Assembly: GCA_902803805.1 (NCBI GenBank)
Contig: CADCRH010000019.1
Location: 1 to 44,736 of the forward strand
Length of the DNA: 44,736 bases
Direction: 5' to 3'
From: an uncultured Ruminococcus sp.
GTDB taxonomy: Bacteria > Bacillota > Clostridia > Oscillospirales > Acutalibacteraceae
Positions within the stretch are counted from its first letter, which is position 1. Each line of letters starts with the position of its first letter. The notes beneath the pieces are model-generated. The model was given only the letters and a program-made list of their open reading frames with translations, had not been told where the DNA came from and searched no databases. The position numbers and the translations under genes were made by a program. Shown here one piece after another: positions 41,763 to 44,736 of the stretch.

Positions 41763-41791
41763 CCCGCAGGGCAATTATGAATTATGAATTA
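41763..41791 (-). repeat. Stop-codon-abutting repeat, copy 8
   Basis: Minus strand: the fabG TAA is followed directly by TTCATAATTCATAATT and GCCCTGCGGGCG. It lies in the 109-base fabG-fabF gap. Confidence 0.85.
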
Positions 41792-42535
41792 AATCGCCAT
41801 TCCGCCGTCAACTTTGAGGACTTCACCTGTAATGTAGGAGGCTTCATCGGAAGCAAGAAATGCTACGGCATTGGCGATGTCCTCTCCCTGACCCATACGC
41901 TTCATAGGAATGGCATTCAGAGCCGCTTCTCTTGCCTTTTCGGGCATTGAGCCTGTCATATCCGTATCGATAAAGCCAGGCGCTACCGCATTGACGGTCA
42001 CTTTTCTTGCAGCAAGTTCTTTGGCAACGGATTTGGTAAGACCGATAATGCCTGCCTTTGCACTTGCATAGTTTGCTTGTCCTGCATTGCCGTTAATGCC
42101 GACCACGGAGGAAATATTGATAATTCTGCCGTAACGCTTTTTCATAAAGTGCTGATAGGTGCTTTTGATCATATTGAAGCTGCCTTTCAGGTTCACACTA
42201 ATAACTTTGTCAAAGTCCTCCTCTTTCATAGAAAGCACCAGTCCGTCCTTGATGATTCCGGCATTATTGACAAGAATATCGATGCCGCCAAAATCTGCTA
42301 TTACCTCCGACACCAGATTCTGTGCGTCGTGAAGGCTTGAAACGTCGCAGGAATAAGCCTTTGCCTTTGCACCGAGCTTTTCGATTTCGGCAACGGTTTC
42401 CTCTGCTTTCTCTCTGTTTCCTGCATATACAACGGCAACATTCGCACCCAGAGAAGCCAGTTTCAAGGCAACAGCCTTGCCGATTCCTCTTGACGAACCC
42501 GTTACGATCGCATTTTTTCCTGTTAAATTTATCAT
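41789..42535 (-). CDS. fabG: 3-oxoacyl-ACP reductase FabG
   Basis: 248-residue short-chain dehydrogenase that reduces 3-ketoacyl-ACP with NADPH. Cofactor loop TGSSRGIGKAVA, NNAGI, and the catalytic Ser-Tyr-Lys in INISSVVGINGNAGQANYASAKAG (as IISSV...YASAK). C-terminal GEVLKVDGGMAI is typical. GGGAGATAG before the ATG. Confidence 0.97.
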   Translation of the reverse strand: MINLTGKNAIVTGSSRGIGKAVALKLASLGANVAVVYAGNREKAEETVAEIEKLGAKAKAYSCDVSSLHDAQNLVSEVIADFGGIDILVNNAGIIKDGLVLSMKEEDFDKVISVNLKGSFNMIKSTYQHFMKKRYGRIINISSVVGINGNAGQANYASAKAGIIGLTKSVAKELAARKVTVNAVAPGFIDTDMTGSMPEKAREAALNAIPMKRMGQGEDIANAVAFLASDEASYITGEVLKVDGGMAI

Positions 42536-42577
42536 AGCGCTATCTCCCGAAACTCTTTTTCATTGAAATCCGAAAAA

Positions 42578-43480
42578 TCAATTTTTCAAAGAGTCCAGTC
42601 CCTCCTTGTTTTCTATGTTGACAGCAGTAACATCTGCATTGATTTTTTTGATCAATCCTGTCAGGGTCTTGCCGACGCCCACTTCAATGAAGCGGTCTGC
42701 CCCCTCCCCCGTCATATTTTCAACGGTCGTCTGCCATTTCACGGGATTCTTTACCTGTGCGGCAATCAGTGCTTTATAATCTCCTGCATACGGTTCCGCC
42801 GTATAGTTTGCATAAACCGGCACGGTCGGGTCTTTTAGTGTCATATCTTTCAGATATTCGGCAAGTGCGTCTGCCGCGTCATTCATAAACGGCGAATGGA
42901 AAGCACCGCTGACAGCAAGCTTGACAGCCTTGCCCTTTTCGGCTTTCACTCTGTCACACAAAGCGTCGATTTCTTCTTCGGCAGCCGCTACAACTGTCTG
43001 AGCAGGACTGTTGTAGTTAACAGGATATGCCTTGTCAAATTCGGCGCATATCTGTTCCACCTTTTGCGGTGTCAGCTTCAGAACAGCCGCCATTGCACCT
43101 TTATTTTCCTTCGCCGCCTTATCCATATATTCCGCTCTTTTGCAGACAAGACGAAAAGCTTCTTCATATGTCAGCATTCCTGCAAAAGCAATCGCCGCAA
43201 TCTCACCGAGAGAAAAGCCTGCGACAAAATCGGGCTGGATTCCTTGTTCAGCTACGGCTGCGGCTGCGGCAAGGTCACAGATAAACACACACGGCTGTGT
43301 GTTGATCGTGATCGCAAGTTCCTCTTTAGTACCTTCAAAGCACTGTTTGATCGTACCGGGGCGAATTTCCTCCGCCATATCAAATACTGCCTTTGCAGCA
43401 GGTGAATTTTCATAAAGCTCCTTACCCATTCCCGGATACTGAGCGCCCTGTCCCGAAAATACAAAAGCTGTTTTTCCCAT
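42578..43480 (-). CDS. fabD: Malonyl-CoA:ACP transacylase FabD
   Basis: 300 residues. Transfers malonyl groups to ACP. N-terminal FVFSGQGAQYPGMGKEL; nucleophile elbow GFSLGE, where Phe replaces the usual His of GHSLGE; catalytic His in SGAFHSPFM. AAAGGAT precedes the ATG. Second gene of the operon, 26 bases after fabH. Confidence 0.96.
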   Translation of the reverse strand: MGKTAFVFSGQGAQYPGMGKELYENSPAAKAVFDMAEEIRPGTIKQCFEGTKEELAITINTQPCVFICDLAAAAAVAEQGIQPDFVAGFSLGEIAAIAFAGMLTYEEAFRLVCKRAEYMDKAAKENKGAMAAVLKLTPQKVEQICAEFDKAYPVNYNSPAQTVVAAAEEEIDALCDRVKAEKGKAVKLAVSGAFHSPFMNDAADALAEYLKDMTLKDPTVPVYANYTAEPYAGDYKALIAAQVKNPVKWQTTVENMTGEGADRFIEVGVGKTLTGLIKKINADVTAVNIENKEGLDSLKN

Positions 43481-43506
43481 AGTTAGATCCTTTCCGAATA
43501 TGATTC

Positions 43507-44484
43507 TTATGATTCAGTTTTTCCGTCTTTGTTCCAACGAATGACGCAGCTTCCGGTGGTCAGTCCGGCGCCGAAAGCACACATTGCGATAATATCGCCT
43601 TTTTTGAGGACACCACTTCTGCTTGCCTCGTCAAGGGCAAGCGGCACGCTGCCGGAGGAAGTATTTCCGTAATGCTGAACATTGCAGAAAAATTTCTCTT
43701 TGTCGATGTCAAGATTTTTTGCGGCGGTATTAATGATTCTGATATTTGCCTGATGAGGGATCACACAGTCAACGTCACTCAGCTCCAGACCTGCATCGGC
43801 AACGGCTTTTTTAATGCCTGTTGACATTGCGTGAACGGCAAATTTATAAACTTCGTTTCCTGCCATATGAAGCACAGCGCGCTGTTCCTCGTGCTCATAG
43901 AACGGAGAGGAATTGGTACCGTGAGGAATACGCAGCACCTCATCATTGCCCACAGCAGTAAGATTGATAGAAAGGAGGTCATCGCCCTCACCCAGAACGG
44001 CTGCCGCACCGCCGTCACCGAACAGAACACATGTCGAGCGGTCTTTCCAGTCGATGATATTGGAGAGGTTATCCATAGAAACGATCAAAACGTGCTTTAC
44101 TTTTTTACGTACAAAATAGCCGTCGGCAACATCAAGTGCATAAATAAAGCCTGAGCAGGCAGCGTTAACATCAAATGCAGGACAGCTTGCACCGATTTCC
44201 TTCTGAATAATGCAGGCCTGCGACGGTGTAATATTTTCTCCGCGCATTGTGGAGCAGATAATAAGGTCAAGCTGTTCAGCGGCAATGCCTGCATTTTCAA
44301 GCGCTGCATTTGCCGCTTTTACAGTAAGCTCCGTAATGGTTTCGTTTTTGCATATACGACGTTCCGCGATACCGGTTCTTGTACGGATCCATTCGTCATT
44401 TGTTTCAACCAGTGTTGAAAGCTCGTCATTCGTCATAACGTATTCAGGCACTGCCTTACCCGTTCCCAAAATCGTAAAGCTCAT
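43507..44484 (-). CDS. fabH: Beta-ketoacyl-ACP synthase III FabH
   Basis: 325 residues. Starts fatty acid synthesis by condensing acyl-CoA with malonyl-ACP. Catalytic cysteine in FDVNAACSGFIYALDV, histidine in CVIPHQANIRII and asparagine in YGNTSSGSVPLAL form the Cys-His-Asn triad. CGGAGGA lies before the ATG. First gene of a nine-gene operon under a consensus promoter at 44572-44600. acpP and an enoyl reductase, often next to it, are missing. Confidence 0.97.
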   Translation of the reverse strand: MSFTILGTGKAVPEYVMTNDELSTLVETNDEWIRTRTGIAERRICKNETITELTVKAANAALENAGIAAEQLDLIICSTMRGENITPSQACIIQKEIGASCPAFDVNAACSGFIYALDVADGYFVRKKVKHVLIVSMDNLSNIIDWKDRSTCVLFGDGGAAAVLGEGDDLLSINLTAVGNDEVLRIPHGTNSSPFYEHEEQRAVLHMAGNEVYKFAVHAMSTGIKKAVADAGLELSDVDCVIPHQANIRIINTAAKNLDIDKEKFFCNVQHYGNTSSGSVPLALDEASRSGVLKKGDIIAMCAFGAGLTTGSCVIRWNKDGKTES

Positions 44485-44520
44485 TAAAAAAATCCTCCGT
44501 TTTTCTTACTTATATTATAT

Positions 44521-44560
44521 ATTTCCGAAATTAAAATTTTTACCCGAATTTCCGAATTTA
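44521..44560 (-). promoter_or_regulatory. Repeated TTCGG motifs in the fabH leader
   Basis: On the minus strand AAATTCGGAAATTCGGG and AATTTCGGAAAT occur within 40 bases between promoter and ribosome-binding site. No match to the FapR or FabT consensus as I know them. Possibly a repressor site. Bases 44601-44736 show nothing I recognise. Confidence 0.35.
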
Positions 44561-44571
44561 CATACGATTTA

Positions 44572-44600
44572 ATTTTATACCAAAACCCACAATTTGTCAA
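44572..44600 (-). promoter_or_regulatory. Sigma-A promoter of the fatty-acid operon
   Basis: On the minus strand TTGACA (44595-44600), 17 bases, TAAAAT (44572-44577), about 88 bases before the fabH ATG. Confidence 0.8.
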
Positions 44601-44736
44601 CAGAGTGAGTGACTTGGGAGCATAAAACGGGGAAATTTTTAATAGGGCCAAAAATTCCGCATTTCAAAAAAGTTTTTTCGGGATTCTACAACATAAGTAT
44701 GAATGCAGAAACAACTTTGAATTTGAATAACATTTT

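Noticed and set aside
1..44736. tRNA, rRNA, insertion sequences, CRISPR arrays
   Set aside because: None was seen on either strand by reading; no cloverleaf-like GGTTCGAATCC segments, transposases or Cas genes.

Overview
The window reads as one continuous piece of a low-to-moderate GC, spore-forming Firmicute. The best guess is Clostridia, Oscillospiraceae/Ruminococcus-like, based on protein character and gene content; this is inference, since no rRNA or tRNA gene is present. Evidence for sporulation is strong: the spoIIAA-spoIIAB-sigF operon, spoIVA next to a sipL-like gene, and spoVAC. A two-subunit acetyl-CoA carboxyltransferase and a type II fatty acid synthase cluster fit the same group.

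Layout. 1-2.4 kb: 3' part of pheT, then ireB and a small unknown gene. 2.4-5.6 kb (minus): sipL-like and spoIVA, the spore coat basement pair. 5.7-5.9 kb: a decayed glutathione peroxidase behind an intact promoter. 6.0-7.5 kb: the sigma-F operon. 7.5-8.5 kb: a small membrane protein and a small alarmone synthetase. 8.6-14.1 kb: metal homeostasis, with a Cu(I) ATPase, a Zn/Cd-type ATPase with a separate HMA protein, and a divergent ArsR/SmtB repressor with well-formed promoters and operators. 14.3-15.3 kb: pnuC behind a structured leader with a terminator, a duplicated 17-nt motif and a strong promoter; this looks like a riboswitch of a class I cannot name. 15.3-16.7 kb: an isolated phage-type lysis cassette. 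16.8-20 kb: a MutS-like ATPase, an XRE regulator and a lipoprotein. 20-25.7 kb (minus): cysteine desulfurase, thiI, an unusual multidomain class B sortase and a membrane-anchored partner. 25.8-28.2 kb: spoVAC, a flavin reductase-rubredoxin fusion and nadA. 28.5-30.6 kb: an AT-richer PadR/DUF998/HEAT block that looks acquired. 30.8-36.3 kb (minus): mnmA, a YqiA-like esterase, cupin, CBS protein, ABC-F ATPase, trmL and a small antitoxin-like pair with a frameshift. 36.3-44.5 kb (minus): fabH-fabD-fabG-fabF-accB-fabZ-accC-accD-accA behind one strong promoter.

The most striking pattern outside the genes is a family of short repeats: CATAATT units followed by a GC hairpin around CCTGCGGG. Eight copies occur, each at or just after a stop codon, always in the same orientation relative to the gene just ended, and some supplying the stop codon itself. 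Two other AT-rich repeat types sit in the same place after other genes. Together with the pnuC leader these are the observations most worth following up.

Genes that plausibly work together: the desulfurase supplies sulfur to ThiI (and possibly MnmA) for tRNA thiolation; SpoIVA and SipL build the coat basement layer; SpoIIAA, SpoIIAB and SigF set forespore transcription; the ArsR protein controls the Zn/Cd efflux operon; pnuC and nadA both feed NAD. No CRISPR array, insertion sequence, tRNA or rRNA was found.
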